Part shown: in pieces, positions 42,396 through 53,325 of the stretch
Layout: each line of letters starts with the position of its first letter
Numbering within the stretch: position 1 is the first letter of the stretch
Origin: Amphiduros pacificus
Lineage: Eukaryota > Annelida > Polychaeta > Phyllodocida > Hesionidae
Length of the DNA stretch: 64,000 bases
Reading direction: 5' to 3'
Assembly: GCA_949316495.1 (NCBI GenBank)
Contig: OX439005.1
Span: 2,823,001 to 2,887,000 of the forward strand
Made by a program: the position numbers and the translations under genes
The notes under the pieces: model-generated
Database searches by the model: none
Told to the model about the DNA's origin: nothing
What the model saw: only the letters and a program-made list of their open reading frames with translations

Positions 42396-42843
42396 TGGAT
42401 CGACTTTGTGTAAGGCAGTGCCCAGTATTGGGTTTCTTTGAATCATACATTGCTTGTGTATTAGGTCATTAATCATTAACGATGTGGTACTTCTGGATTT
42501 CTTGGAATTATTGCCAAAATGCAGACAAGACAGTTTAGAATCAGTTTTGGGAGATAACCATTCATCCTTTTGTGTGTTTTGGATAAAAATGGATTTTTTT
42601 TCTGGGTCTAAGGATTCCAAGGATTCAATTTGGTACTCTTTATGGACTGGATAATTCAAATTGATGTTTGTTCAAATTGATATAGTCCAAGGGTTCAGCT
42701 TGGTACATATACAGATTTTGATTTGTTTTTTTTTTGTTTTTTTTTTACTTAGTGATTGTGCTCATATTTGTTGCACTTTGTGGATCTTTTTGTTGGAGCC
42801 CATGGGTGCAATTTGGTACTCTCTTCTTTTTTGATGTTTTGAT

Positions 42844-43270
42844 GTCAGTAGACAATGGTTGGTTTCCTTAGTGAGACCACCTGCGTCACGCTGTAAGCAT
42901 CCTGGAAACAGGGGCAACAAGCTACATCAGTAGACAATGGTCGGTTTCCTTAGTGAGACCACCTGCGTCACGCTGTAAGCATACTGGAAACAGGGGCAAC
43001 ACGCTACATCAGTAGACAATGGTCGGTTTCCTCAGTGAGACCACCTGCGTCACGCTGTAAGCATCCTGGAAACAGGGGCAACACGCTACATCAGTAGACA
43101 ATGGTCGGTTTCCTCAGTGAGACCACCTGCGTCACGCTGTAAGCATCCTGGAAACAGGGGCAACACGCTACATCAGTAGACAATGGTCGGTTTCCTTAGT
43201 GAGACCACCTGCGTCACGCTGTAAGCATCCTGGAAACAGGAGCAACACGCTACATCAGTAGACAATGGTT
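42844..43270. repeat. Tandem repeat, 82 bp unit, about 5.2 copies
   Basis: The unit is GTAGACAATGGTCGGTTTCC, TTAGTGAGACCACCTGCGTC, ACGCTGTAAGCATCCTGGAA, ACAGGGGCAACACGCTACAT, CA. Copies are about 98 percent alike. Confidence 0.97.
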
Positions 43271-43546
43271 TTGTTCCACAATGAACTACTAATTAATTGA
43301 TAAATTTAGATATAAATATATTTGTTTAAATCTATGAAGGAGGATGTCAAGAAAGATGAGGTAGATGATGAAACAAACCATGATGATATATTAGAGAAAA
43401 GTGAACGAGAAGCAAACACCCGATGTCATCCAGGGGTATTTATTATTGTGTTGAATGTGCATAAGTTCTCCATTCTTTATATATCATCCTTTTCTATTGA
43501 AATGTAGATGATTTGATGACTACTTTTAATTATTGATTTAATTCAG

Positions 43547-43632
43547 GAAAGAATTCAGCACCATTTGAGTCACCTGAACAACGAGGTGATAGACTTAAGT
43601 TGGACTGGAAAGCAAAATCTTCAAATACTCTG
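43547..43632 (+). CDS. Candidate exon a, unidentified host gene
   Basis: 86 bp between TTTAATTCAG and GTAATG. In the frame that agrees with the next two exons it reads KNSAPFESPEQRGDRLK then LDWKAKSSNTL. A second frame (ERIQHHLSHLNNEVIDLSW) would join an acidic open segment just upstream (43334-43436, KKDEVDDETNHDD) but stops in the intron. Function unknown. Confidence 0.4.
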
Positions 43633-44284
43633 GTAATGCCCTGTTGATATTTAATATGGTTTTTATTTCCAACCAATTTTATATTGAATTCCTTTTGATT
43701 TAGAGATATGACATTTGAACGATTGGGATCAAATGTTTTTGTTTAAATATTGTAAGACATTATTGTAATTATGATAAAAACAACCCTGTATTCTACATGT
43801 ACATGTGACAAGCATGATAGGGGTTAAATCATTTTATTTTGTGCTGTAGGAAGATACTTCAGGGATGTGTGGTCTTTTTTCAATATGAGCATCCATAGCA
43901 TACTGTTTAAAGAATCCTCTTTTGTGTTTATCTTAAATTCAATCATGGTGATATCAAACTGAATTTATTTGAAAATATCTGTCCGGATACTTCCCCAATA
44001 CTGTGTATCTAGTTTTTTGCCTGCTTGTGTGACATAGTCTTTTTGTTTAAGTCTTCACTCTTGTGCAGAGTTACCATATTAATGCTGTATTCAATAATTT
44101 GAAACATATCAAGGGAAAGACATAGAATATAATGTGTATGATGGTCATTTGTCATGAAGGAGAGCAGTCATGCCAGTAATTATGTTATACATTATTCAAG
44201 TCTTAACAGAAATTAGATTTCAAATATCAATGTATTTTGCACATTATAAATTAAACTAATAGTCTATCATGTCTTTTCTTTTAG

Positions 44285-44344
44285 TCATTGCCCTACAAGA
44301 ATACCTCCAAAAGCTCAGATGAAGTGATGACAAGCATAACAGAG
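44285..44344 (+). CDS. Candidate exon b, unidentified host gene
   Basis: 60 bp, exactly 20 codons, phase 0 on both sides, between TTCTTTTAG and GTAAGAG. It reads SLPYKNTSKSSDEVMTSITE. It resembles exon c in layout (Ser-rich start, D-E-x-M, ending TE), which suggests an exon duplication. The Ser/Thr/Asp/Glu composition suggests a disordered region. Confidence 0.5.
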
Positions 44345-44818
44345 GTAAGAGATTGACCATATTTAAATAAAGCTTTAATGAAAATCTTGCAGCACATGAC
44401 TGTACCTTATTTTTCTAGATCTGACCTTAACTCTTTAAATTGTCTTGGGTTTTTTCCAGTTTTTTTTTTAAATGTTATGTTCTTCCCTTGCTATAGAAAC
44501 TCTAACATGGACCATTAACAATGTAATGTTCAAGCGAATAAGTCATGCATAAAATAGCACTCAGCAAAGAAATTTGCATGCACTTTTGTGTGTGTGATTT
44601 GACATTGCATGTGAATCTCATTACCTGCTATGTTGAAGTAAAAAGAAAAGCATTGGGTGCTGTGAATAGAATTGTTCCCAATAATATTGTCAAAGGCAAT
44701 ATTTAGACAGGTATCATTACATGATGCAGCTTGAATTAATTTGCAAAATGTATATTTCAATGCATGGACTATAAATAAATTGTCTTTAATAAGTATGTTA
44801 TAATGTCATTTGATTCAG

Positions 44819-44896
44819 TCTTCATTCCACGAGGATAAAGATGATAGTTTAGATGAAGAGATGACTGTTTCTCCTGGTCTGACAGACCTAACAGAG
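44819..44896 (+). CDS. Candidate exon c, unidentified host gene
   Basis: 78 bp, 26 codons, phase 0 on both sides, between TTTGATTCAG and GTAAGAT. It reads SSFHEDKDDSLDEEMTV then SPGLTDLTE. Its downstream intron would hold all the elements from 45 to 60 kb if exon d belongs to the same gene. Confidence 0.5.
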
Positions 44897-45071
44897 GTAA
44901 GATATTTATGTTGCATCAATAATTTGATAAATGTTAATTAATAAAATGGGCATTAAAAAATCAATCATGTCAGATATTATGCAGTCATGACAGATATTTT
45001 TTTCATTATCAAACAAGTAGGATGTGATTTTGGTGAAATTGAATGTGAAAAATAGACTTTTTATAATTAAC

Positions 45072-45103
<32 letters not shown>

Positions 45104-47085
45104 TTTGTATAGCGCTGATACCAGACAAGTCTGTTCATAGCGCTGTGTTCAGGACGTGCATCCTGAAGAGATGAGTTTTCAGTCTATTCTTGAATGAGGA
45201 GACTGAAGTACTTGTCCTAATTTCAGTAGTCAAGGAATTCCAAAGTCTAGGGCCGACATATGAAAAGGCCCTGTCACCCACTGTCCTTAGCCTGGTATTA
45301 GGTACTTGTAGATGGGTGCCATCGTTGGATCTTAGACAGGGTTCCCCTCGTTTTAATAGGAGTAGATCATCGGAGCCTTACCATTTAGAGCCTTCCAGGT
45401 TAAGAGAAGGATTTTAAAATCAATTCTCGCATGAACAGGGAGCCAGTGCAGTTCCTGTAGTTTTCCTGAAATGTGATCGAATTTCCTAATTTTTCCTACA
45501 ACACGTGCTGCAGAGTTTTGGAGGTATTGCAGCTTCCTGATGTCAGTTTTAGGAAGACCAGCCAGCAGACCATTACCATAATCCAGAGTTGATGTAACAA
45601 AAGCATGGGTAAGTGTTATGGCAGTCTTTTCGTCTAGACAGTGTCTAATGGCCACCAGGTTCCTAATGTGGTAATAGCCCTTCTGGCACATTTTCCTGAT
45701 CTGGGCCTTCATGTCCATGTTGGAGTCGAATGTGATGCCAAGGTCAACCACTGACTCACTAGGAGCAATATCAGAGGTACCCACTCTGATTGTGTCTGGG
45801 ATACTACTGCTGGCGGCAGTACTGTACCTGTCAGTACAAATGAGCATCTCTGTCTTTCCATCATTTATCTTCATCTTATTTGATATAAGGAAGTTTCTGA
45901 CCTTACAGACACACTCAAGTTTGTGTCTGCTTATATCAGCTTGATGGGGGGAAGTGTGGTCTACAGGGATGTAGATCTGAGTATCATCAGCATAAATATG
46001 ATAGCTCAGACCATATTTCGCCAGGATATCAGAAAGGGGTGTCATATAAATGGTGAATAGTATGGGACACAGGACTGAGCCCTGTGGCACTCCATATCTT
46101 ATGGACTTGAGACAGGACCATGGGTCCCCACCTTCACACATTGTTTCCTGTTTCTTAGATATGACTGAATCCAGGAGAGGGCGTGACCCTTGACATGACA
46201 TCTAGACTCCAGCCTATCAAATAAAATTTGATGGTCAATAGTGTCAAAGGCAGCAGAGAGGTCAATCAATAGCAAGATCACTGATTTTTTATTGTCCAAA
46301 GCACACAAGATATCATTTTGCACCTTTAACAAAGCAGTTTCAGTGCTATGATATTCTTTGTAGGCTGATTGAAACTTGTCAGTAAGGCCATTCCTTACAA
46401 GATGAGTTACTAATTGGTCCGCTATTGCCCTCTCAGTAAGTTTAGAGATAAATGTCAGGTTGGAAACAGGCCTATAGTTTTTTCTCAACCAGTTTTAGTT
46501 TCTTCAGCAGGGGTGTTATGATGGCTATCTTCATATTTTCAGATACTGCTGATTCCATCAGTGATTTATTTATGATGGAAGTAATTATTGGTAAGAGGTC
46601 ATCTAGGAGGTCAAGTAAAAGCCAGGTTGGGATAGGATCCAGCTCACATGATTTCTTTGCAGACCTCTTGACCAATTTTCGCACGTCATCTATGGTTAAG
46701 GGTGTGAACCTCTCCAGACATTTTGTACTATTGTTCGCAGTGTCACCTGGTGACGAAGTTTGGCAGGATGGAACCTTGTCAATCTCTAGGCGGATTCTTT
46801 CTATTTTATCAAGAAAGAATGTGTTAAACTTCTCAGCTTGAGTGACCTCACAGTCAGTTTGGGGCATAGGTGTGTCCTTTTTCTTGTGCATGACTGTGTC
46901 AATGGGCATGTTTGTTTTCTTCAACCAGGTTGGAAAAGTATGTTGATTGAGCAGATTTCAGCATGGAATTGTATTTGTTTCTCTGAGAGTTATACAATTT
47001 TTTGTCAATGTGGGAGCCAGTCTTGTTCATTTTTCTCTCAAGAGATCTTTCTAGGTTTAATTGGTCACTCTTATACATGAGGATT
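45072..47085 (-). mobile_element. LINE-B copy 2, 5'-truncated
   Basis: Same family as 28024-30640. It keeps the complete reverse transcriptase and C-terminal regions in a few frames, with a 3' hairpin (45111-45144) and an AAT tail of about 10 units (45072-45101). It stops near 47085, within the linker between endonuclease and reverse transcriptase. About 7-10 percent different from copy 1. Confidence 0.93.
45353..46201 (-). pseudogene. LINE-B reverse transcriptase palm and C-terminal fragment, copy 2
   Basis: 282 codons: IRYGVPQGSVLCPILFTIYM, LSYHIYADDTQIYIPVD (catalytic YADD), MKINDGKTEMLICTDRYSTA, LDYGNGLLAGLPKTD and NSAARVVGKIRKFDHI. The frame is lost near 45380. The start of the domain lies in another frame at 46099-46488 (NYRPVSNLTFISKLTERAIA, LIDLSAAFDTIDHQILFDRL). 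Confidence 0.9.
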
Positions 47086-47231
47086 TATGGTCAAACATAA
47101 ATATGATGTACATATTTTCGTAATAACGGATATCGGACATAGCGGATCTATTTTAATTGAGTTTTAAATGATAAATAAAGGTATTTACCCAATATTATCA
47201 CAAATTACACTTCGCAGGTAGAGAATTTCTC

Positions 47232-47398
47232 CACGTCAAAATAAAGTAAAAAGTAAAGTAAAGTAAAGCTGACATTTATATACCGCTGATTCCAGACAAT
47301 GTCTGCTCATAGCGGTTGATAGTTACTGGCCTGGATTCGAACCGGGAATCCCTGGATCTCAAGGCAGATACACTACCAATTGAGCTATTTCGGCCAGC
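47232..47398 (-). mobile_element. tRNA-derived SINE with a LINE-B-like 3' tail
   Basis: On the - strand it begins CTGGCCGAAATAGCTCAATT with an A box (TAGCTCAATTGGTAG) and B box (GGTTCGAATCC); CTGGCC and GGCCAG still pair as an acceptor stem. The tail ACCGCTATGAGCAGACATTG, TCTGGAATCAGCGGTATATA closely matches the LINE-B 3' end and closes with TTTAC units. Different from the CAAA-tailed SINE family. Confidence 0.85.
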
Positions 47399-48190
47399 CA
47401 AATTGTTATTATCATCCTTGACCTTAGCGTCAAAATTTTCATTACGAACTTTCGTATTTTTGAAAGGTCTTAAGGTCTTATTATTGAGGTACTGAAAGGT
47501 AACGGCCAGTGTTTGTTTCCTCTCTTTCTTTTAGTCCATTCATCCCTGCACATTATTTAAGGTTATATAATATCAGGGATATTGAGGGATATTGATCCTT
47601 GGATGCTTGATTGCTGGTTGCATAAGCTTATATAACATCAGGGGACATGATTCTTTGATCTTTTGGATTGCTTGGCAACTCTGATCAACTGGGACAGAGA
47701 TCAGACCCAACCTAATGTAGACAGCAGTACTGATCAAGTTATATAATGTTACATAATTCTAAGGACATTGCTAGTTGCATAAGCTTATGTAGCATCAATG
47801 GATATGATTCTTTGATCTTTTGGGTTGCAAGGCAACTGTAACTAAGACGGGCGTGATTAGATCCCACAGTCATGATCAGATAGTCTCTCTATTGTTGCTA
47901 TTTTTACTGAATTCAGTTGTGTTGTATGCAAATATAATACAAACTACCATACCCTATCTGGAAGACCTAGAAAGGTGTGTTGTATACTCTGCAAGGGCAT
48001 TAAAAAAGCAGCAGCTTACAAAGTGTCCCACTACATGGAAACCTGATGCAAAATAAAGCCAGACTGGTGTTTCACAAAGCACACAGCAGACAATGTTTGT
48101 TGTTATCTGAATTCAGGATGGTACAGTGGCCTTCATATTTAGCAGTGTCTAATCATTAGATCAAACAGTAGAATGCCAGTGCATTTGACA
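47399..48190. repeat. Imperfect 155 bp duplication in a gene-free stretch
   Basis: GCATAAGCTTATATAACATC..ATGATTCTTTGATCTTTTGG (about 47620-47675) and GCATAAGCTTATGTAGCATC..ATGATTCTTTGATCTTTTGG (about 47775-47822), each followed by GGCAACT..AACT. No gene seen. Confidence 0.6.
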
Positions 48191-48201
48191 GACTACGGCC
48201 A

Positions 48202-48515
48202 TGGGCCGTGGCGCAGTTGGTTAGAGCGCCAGCTTATTAGCACCAGTTCCTCTGTGGTGATCCAAAGGTCGTGGGTTTGAACCCCGGCCGTGCCGTGATT
48301 GAACTCATGATACAATTTCCCATATGAGCTGAGGTCCGTGCCTAAAGGGTTAACCCGTTGTCCTTGTAAATCTGTGACCGGGTGGGTTGTCATGTCAAGG
48401 ACCTGCGACATGACAATTCAGTGAGGCAGCACTATATCTGCTACAAGTAGGTCTCATCACGAAATGACTGAAATAATGTTGAAAGTGATGTAAAACCCCA
48501 AACAAACAAACAAAT
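48202..48515 (+). mobile_element. tRNA-derived SINE, nearly intact
   Basis: GGGCCGTGGCGCAGTTGGTT with A box, GGTTTGAACCCCGG B box, body GGGTTAACCCGTTGTCCTTG and GGACCTGCGACATGACAATT. The tail GTGATGTAAAACCCCAAACA ends in CAAA units. Confidence 0.92.
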
Positions 48516-48662
48516 TGACAGACTACAGAGTTCTACATGGTAATAAAACTTGGTCATTAGGTCATTTATCAACCAGTGCAAGTTGGCTGTAGCCATATAT
48601 ACTATTATTGTTGGCAAATTATTATATTACCTTTTGTGACATTTGTCACAATATATCTAGTA

Positions 48663-48665
<3 letters not shown>

Positions 48666-48733
<68 letters not shown>

Positions 48734-48763
48734 CATTATTATTATTATTATTATTGTTTTTAT
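48666..48763. repeat. (ATT)n microsatellite
   Basis: About 32 ATT units with one ATC interruption. Confidence 0.97.
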
Positions 48764-49417
48764 TGACTTTTATGTGAATTACTGTTTTGTAGATCATAGG
48801 AGCATATATTGAAGTTCAACTCAGTCAAGGAAAATATTCCATATTCCATATCAGATTGTGTCCATGATACTTGAAGGAATTTTCTTTGATCAGAAAAGAA
48901 ATTTGCTTTTTACAAAAGTAAGTTTGTGTATCAATGAAGTGTGTGACGCATGAGAACTCAATAACAAAAAATGACATGACATTTCTTCTAATAGCTGAGC
49001 TGAGGATAATTCCTACATGTGACTGACCTTTAACTCAAGAGAGCATTTTTTATGTCATTGTTTATTTTTAATGGGTAATGAATATTATTAAGCCCATGTA
49101 TATGTGTATTATGACGGGGCCCTATGAAGGAATCTTTCAATAATGCTCATGAGTATATTGGGATATGGCATGAAAATGGAAACCATTGGACCCTATTTGT
49201 AAGTGGATTTCATTTGTGTGAGTTTCCAAAGCAAATATAATTGAGGCCCAAATAATGTTTATTCAAAAACTATTTCAGCATGCATGTATGGAAGGCGGTA
49301 ATGGAATTATATCCTATGTGAATTCGTTGGGGGAACTGTCACATATCACAGAACATTTAAAACAAAATTGGAGGTAGGTTTAATTAAATTTATAAAAACA
49401 GAAAGAATATAAGTGAT

Positions 49418-50124
49418 ATGAAGGAGTCTCAGGTTGTTAGCATTCAGAGGGATGGTACGAGCAGTGCAGTTGGGGGCTCCAGCCAGGGGGCCACTCCAAG
49501 GGTCTCTGATGCAGACTCGCAGGACAGCAGCAGGGCCAGCAGAGGGGGACAGTAGCCCCAAATGTTGTGGAGCATGGAGGCCTCCCAGTGCCACCTGGTG
49601 CTGAGGAGGTGCAGAACACAGACAGGGATGGTACCCAGCGAAGGTATGCCACTGCAGTGACGAGAAGACATCAGCCGAATCCTGGGACAGCTATGCTTGG
49701 CAATGAAGCTACAGATGGTGAAAACTTTCAGACTGTCGGGCCAAACAACAACAGAAGGCCAAATAGAGGTAAAAAGAAAGGCAATAATAGTGCATTAGAT
49801 CGTAAAAACGATGTGAAAGCAGTTGGTACTGCAGATGACTCAGACCTTCTCTTGGCTGGCCCAGAGACATTTCAGGTCCAGATAACAAATGTGAGCCCTT
49901 CTCTTAGTGCTACTGACATTACAAGGTATGTTGAAGGTAAGGACACTGAAATGAATCCATTGAGTGTAGAGGACATTAGTACCGAAGGTTGGAGTACAAA
50001 GCGATTTCTACTGACATTTCAATATAAGCATGATGTGATTCTGTCACATGATTTCTGGCCGAAAAGAATTTTCTTTAAGAGGTGGTTTACACGCAAGAAA
50101 AAAGTTACTGAAAATCAATTATGA
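49418..50124 (+). pseudogene. LINE-C ORF1 protein (one frameshift)
   Basis: It starts MKESQVVSIQRDGTSSAV at 49418, stays open to a stop after RASRGGQ near 49554, and continues in the next frame (APNVVEHGGLPVPPGAEEVQ) to the stop at 50124. The likely slip is the run of five G at 49544-49548. The N-terminal half is Gly/Ser/Gln-rich; then a basic NNRRPNRGKKKGNN. The C-terminal domain runs from FQVQITNVSPSLSATDI to KRFLLTFQYK and HDFWPKRIFFKRWF. The FWP..I.F..WF signature is typical of the nucleic-acid-binding ORF1 C-terminal domain in several LINE families. Confidence 0.75.
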
Positions 50125-52610
50125 AGAACAATCTCAGAATAATGACATACAATAGCACTGGCATGGCCAGTGATAAGCAGGACTTCTTAAATGAAATGAT
50201 TGCAGATAAAGATCCTGACATTATATTCATACAAGAGACTTGGCTATTGAACTCCAACAAAAATACCATATTGCGGAACATCAGCAGTCAATATATGGCA
50301 AATGGTATATCAGCTGTACGGGATGGTGAGTTATTAAGGGGTAGACCACATGGTGGCCTTGGTATATTATGGAAGAAGGATATGATGGATTGTGTACAAT
50401 TCTTAACCATTGAAGATACTAATAGAGCATGTGCTGTTGAAATTAAATATAGAAATGAAAGATTGCTATGTATTAATATGTATATGCCTGTTGATAATCA
50501 TAGAAAGACTCATGTTGATATTGATTTTATCCAGACACTTGATTGTATAGAACTTTTTATTGAAAAGAGTAATTGTGCCAGAGTTGTATTTGGTGGTGAT
50601 ATGAACTTAGATTTTAGTCGCCATAATGCACATGATGTTTATTTTAAAGACTTTTTACAGAGACTCAATTTTATACATACTCTTGATCTACCTGTTGCAG
50701 AAAAAGGGTATACATATTATGATTGTGCAAATGAAGCTAAGTCATGTATAGACCATTTTAATGTACATTATGCGCTATGTGATTCTGTTCTGTGCATTCA
50801 GAGATGTGAGCATGCTTTGAATCCATCCAAGCATCTGCCGGTGATTATGGACCTGAGTATAGAGACAATGAGGTGGCCCGTGGAGGTAGAGGAGGACCCG
50901 CAGCCCGAGCCCGCCATCTGCTGGCACAGAGTGACTGAGGTCCACACCAAGCAGTACCAGCAAAGGCAGCAGAAGTTGATCTCTGAGCTTAAAGACTATG
51001 ATGTGGCATGTTGTAGTGATGTCATGTGTGAGAGTGGTGCACATAGAGATCAGATAGACAGTTGGTGTTCAGAGCTTATAGACTGTTGCCTCAGTGCAGA
51101 TGCTGTGTTCCCACGTGTCAAGAAGCAGTCGAGGAACCGGCCTGGGTGGAGTGAGGATGTGAAACCATACAAAGATGAGTGTTTATGGTGGCATAATGTA
51201 TGGGTTGGCTGTGGCAAGCCCTCGGTAGGAATGATATATGATTGTATGAGAGATGCTAAAAGACAATTTATGTATGCCAATAGAAGAAACAAGAGGAGAG
51301 AGGCCCAGCTGGGAGATGAGAAGATGGTAGTGGCAGTGGCTGAAAGCAGGTCGAGAGATTTCTTTAAGGAAGTGAGGAAGATGCACCCAAGGGACAGGCT
51401 GCCGGATACTGTGGATGGCCAATCAGATCCCGCAGTCATTGCTGAGAACTTTGCCTCCAAATACAGACAGCTGTATAACTCTGTGCCCCCGAGTGCTGAA
51501 GGTATGGAGAGAGTGAACATACATGTACGGCAGCAGTGTGTGCAGTATGAGGAGGAGGATAGGGTAGTCTCAGCGGAGAACATCAATGATGCTGTAGACT
51601 ATCTGAAGGCCAACAAGTCTGATGGTGATAGAGGCCTCATCTCCAACCATCTGATCATGAGTGGAGCAGGTATGAGGGAGCAACTCTCGAAGCTGGTGAT
51701 GGCCATAATAACTCATGGTTACCAGCCGAAGGATGTTCTGATAGGAACCATTTCCTCGATCCCAAAAAGTAAGAAGGAGAGCCTGTGTACTAGTACAAAT
51801 TACCGGGGCATCACTCTGTGCTCGTCCATTGCCAAGCTCATAGACGTCATCATGATCATGAGGTATCAGAAGCTGCTGAACACCAGTGAGATGCAGTATG
51901 CTTTTAAGAATGACCATAGCACCACTATGTGTACGCTGATGCTGAAAGAAGTGGTCAACTACTACCTTGACAACAAGTCCGAAGTGTATGCCTGCTTCAT
52001 CGATGCCACCAAAGCGTTGGACCGTGTGAGGCATGACAAGCTTTTCCAGCTGCTGATCGATAGAGGGGTTCCAGGATTGGCATTGCAGTCTATGCTTGAC
52101 CTATACCAGAGACAGGTAATGAGGACTGTTTGGAGAGGGCATCATTCAACTGTGTTTGAGACATGCAACGGCATCCGTCAGGGGGGAATTATTTCACCTC
52201 TCATGTTTTGTGTGTACATGGATGAGCTGCTCAACAGGTTGGAGGCTGGTGGAGTTGGTTGCTGGGTGGGTAGGCACTACTACGGTGCTCTAGGTTACGC
52301 AGATGACCTTACCCTACTTGTACCCAGTGTATCTGGTCTGAGAACAATGGTCGCCTCTTGTGAAGGTTTTGGGGAGGAGTACAGTGTCGGGTATAACCCA
52401 GTCAAGACCAAGTGTATGCTTTTCAGTCGACGGGCAGTAACGGCGAAACCACTGGTCGAGCTGAACGGAAGTGCGCTGGCATGGGTGGACAGCACAGAGC
52501 ACCTTGGCAATCACTTAGAATCTACGTTGTCGGAGAAGAAGGAGATACGTGAGAAGAAGGGTGATCTGATAGGCCGAGTGAACAGTGTTAGCCACATTGG
52601 CGAGGAGTAG
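50121..52610 (+). CDS. LINE-C ORF2, endonuclease-reverse transcriptase (frameshifted near its end)
   Basis: 829 residues. APE-type endonuclease at 1-215: MTYNSTGMASDKQDFL, DIIFIQETWL (Glu), VVFGGDMNLDFSRHN, SCIDHF. Reverse transcriptase at about 490-760: TNYRGITLCSSIAKLIDVIM, ACFIDATKALDRVRHDKL, NGIRQGGIISPLMFCVYMDE and LGYADDLTLLV (catalytic YADD). The start ATG overlaps the ORF1 stop as ATGA, the arrangement used for termination-reinitiation in some LINEs. A one-base loss near 52588 moves the rest to another frame (52585-53145). Confidence 0.92.
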   Translation: MKNNLRIMTYNSTGMASDKQDFLNEMIADKDPDIIFIQETWLLNSNKNTILRNISSQYMANGISAVRDGELLRGRPHGGLGILWKKDMMDCVQFLTIEDTNRACAVEIKYRNERLLCINMYMPVDNHRKTHVDIDFIQTLDCIELFIEKSNCARVVFGGDMNLDFSRHNAHDVYFKDFLQRLNFIHTLDLPVAEKGYTYYDCANEAKSCIDHFNVHYALCDSVLCIQRCEHALNPSKHLPVIMDLSIETMRWPVEVEEDPQPEPAICWHRVTEVHTKQYQQRQQKLISELKDYDVACCSDVMCESGAHRDQIDSWCSELIDCCLSADAVFPRVKKQSRNRPGWSEDVKPYKDECLWWHNVWVGCGKPSVGMIYDCMRDAKRQFMYANRRNKRREAQLGDEKMVVAVAESRSRDFFKEVRKMHPRDRLPDTVDGQSDPAVIAENFASKYRQLYNSVPPSAEGMERVNIHVRQQCVQYEEEDRVVSAENINDAVDYLKANKSDGDRGLISNHLIMSGAGMREQLSKLVMAIITHGYQPKDVLIGTISSIPKSKKESLCTSTNYRGITLCSSIAKLIDVIMIMRYQKLLNTSEMQYAFKNDHSTTMCTLMLKEVVNYYLDNKSEVYACFIDATKALDRVRHDKLFQLLIDRGVPGLALQSMLDLYQRQVMRTVWRGHHSTVFETCNGIRQGGIISPLMFCVYMDELLNRLEAGGVGCWVGRHYYGALGYADDLTLLVPSVSGLRTMVASCEGFGEEYSVGYNPVKTKCMLFSRRAVTAKPLVELNGSALAWVDSTEHLGNHLESTLSEKKEIREKKGDLIGRVNSVSHIGEE

Positions 52611-53145
52611 TGACCTGGTGTTGGCAAGTGTCTTTAACTCTCAGTGTGCTCACTTCTATGGTGCCCAGGCCTGGGACCTCACGGACAGAGAAGTGGAGAG
52701 TTTTCAGAGAATCTGGAATCGGTGTGTGAGAAGACTACTGAGGCTGCCGTACAGGACACACACAAGGTACCTCCCACATCTACTAGGCACATGTAGCGCC
52801 ATGGATCAAATCTATAGACGCTCTCTCAAGATGATCCGAACTATGATCAAGAGTGATAATAGCAGAACAGCATTTATGGCGAGCCTATATGCTGGAACAG
52901 CGGAAAGTGTGATTGGCAGGAATGTGAGAGTGATTGCTAAGAGACTGAAGGCAGAGGTCAGTGAAGTGATGACAAGTGGGCATGGGATGCTCAAGCATGC
53001 ATACATCGATGAGTGTACGGATCATGATCACATAGCGCTTTCTCTTATAATGGAAATGAGAGAGTGTATTTGTGGTAGCAAGATGATAGCTGGTTTTAAT
53101 GTTTCAAATATGGAAGACATTTTAAATGAAGTCTGTGAAAACTAA
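52585..53145 (+). pseudogene. LINE-C ORF2, C-terminal remainder
   Basis: About 186 codons continuing ORF2 after the frame change: LVLASVFNSQCAHFYGAQAW, FQRIWNRCVRRLLRLPYRTH, TRYLPHLLGTCSAMDQIY. The WN..VRRLL.LP..TH signature is common to LINE C-terminal domains. No CCHC knuckle is visible. Confidence 0.88.
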
Positions 53146-53235
53146 TGTGAATAATTTTTAACCTGTATTTAATGTAAACAATGCTCTATTCCATTAATGT
53201 GAAATGTGAATGAATAAAATAATTTACATAATAAT

Positions 53236-53242
53236 TTATATA

Positions 53243-53322
<80 letters not shown>
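53236..53322. repeat. (TA)n microsatellite at the LINE-C 3' end
   Basis: TA run of over 80 bp, probably expanded from the AT-rich LINE-C tail. Confidence 0.95.

Positions 53323-53325
<3 letters not shown>

Larger units (their letters stand above)
40033..42568 (-). mobile_element. LINE-A copy 3, older, internally deleted and interrupted
   Basis: Holds the 3' end with CATCTA units (40033-40050), the C-terminal region and most of the reverse transcriptase to 41353, a foreign insert (41354-41996), a further piece to about 42170, another foreign piece (42180-42405) and the leader-proximal part (42408-42568). Endonuclease and PHD regions are missing. It is roughly 5-8 percent different from copies 1 and 2. 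Confidence 0.9.
49370..53235 (+). mobile_element. LINE-C, two-ORF non-LTR retrotransposon
   Basis: A + strand element with ORF1 (from 49418), an ATGA overlap at 50121-50124, ORF2 to 53145 and a short 3' UTR ending near an AT microsatellite. The 5' limit is uncertain. There is one frame change in ORF1 and one in ORF2, otherwise intact; fairly young. The clade is not certain; the RT (NYRGITLCSSIAKL, NGIRQGGIISPLMF, YADD) resembles I/Nimb-type or related elements more than LINE-A or LINE-B. Confidence 0.92.

Noticed and set aside
51050-51586. 178-codon - strand frame within LINE-C
   Set aside because: Antisense of ORF2, without its own homology.
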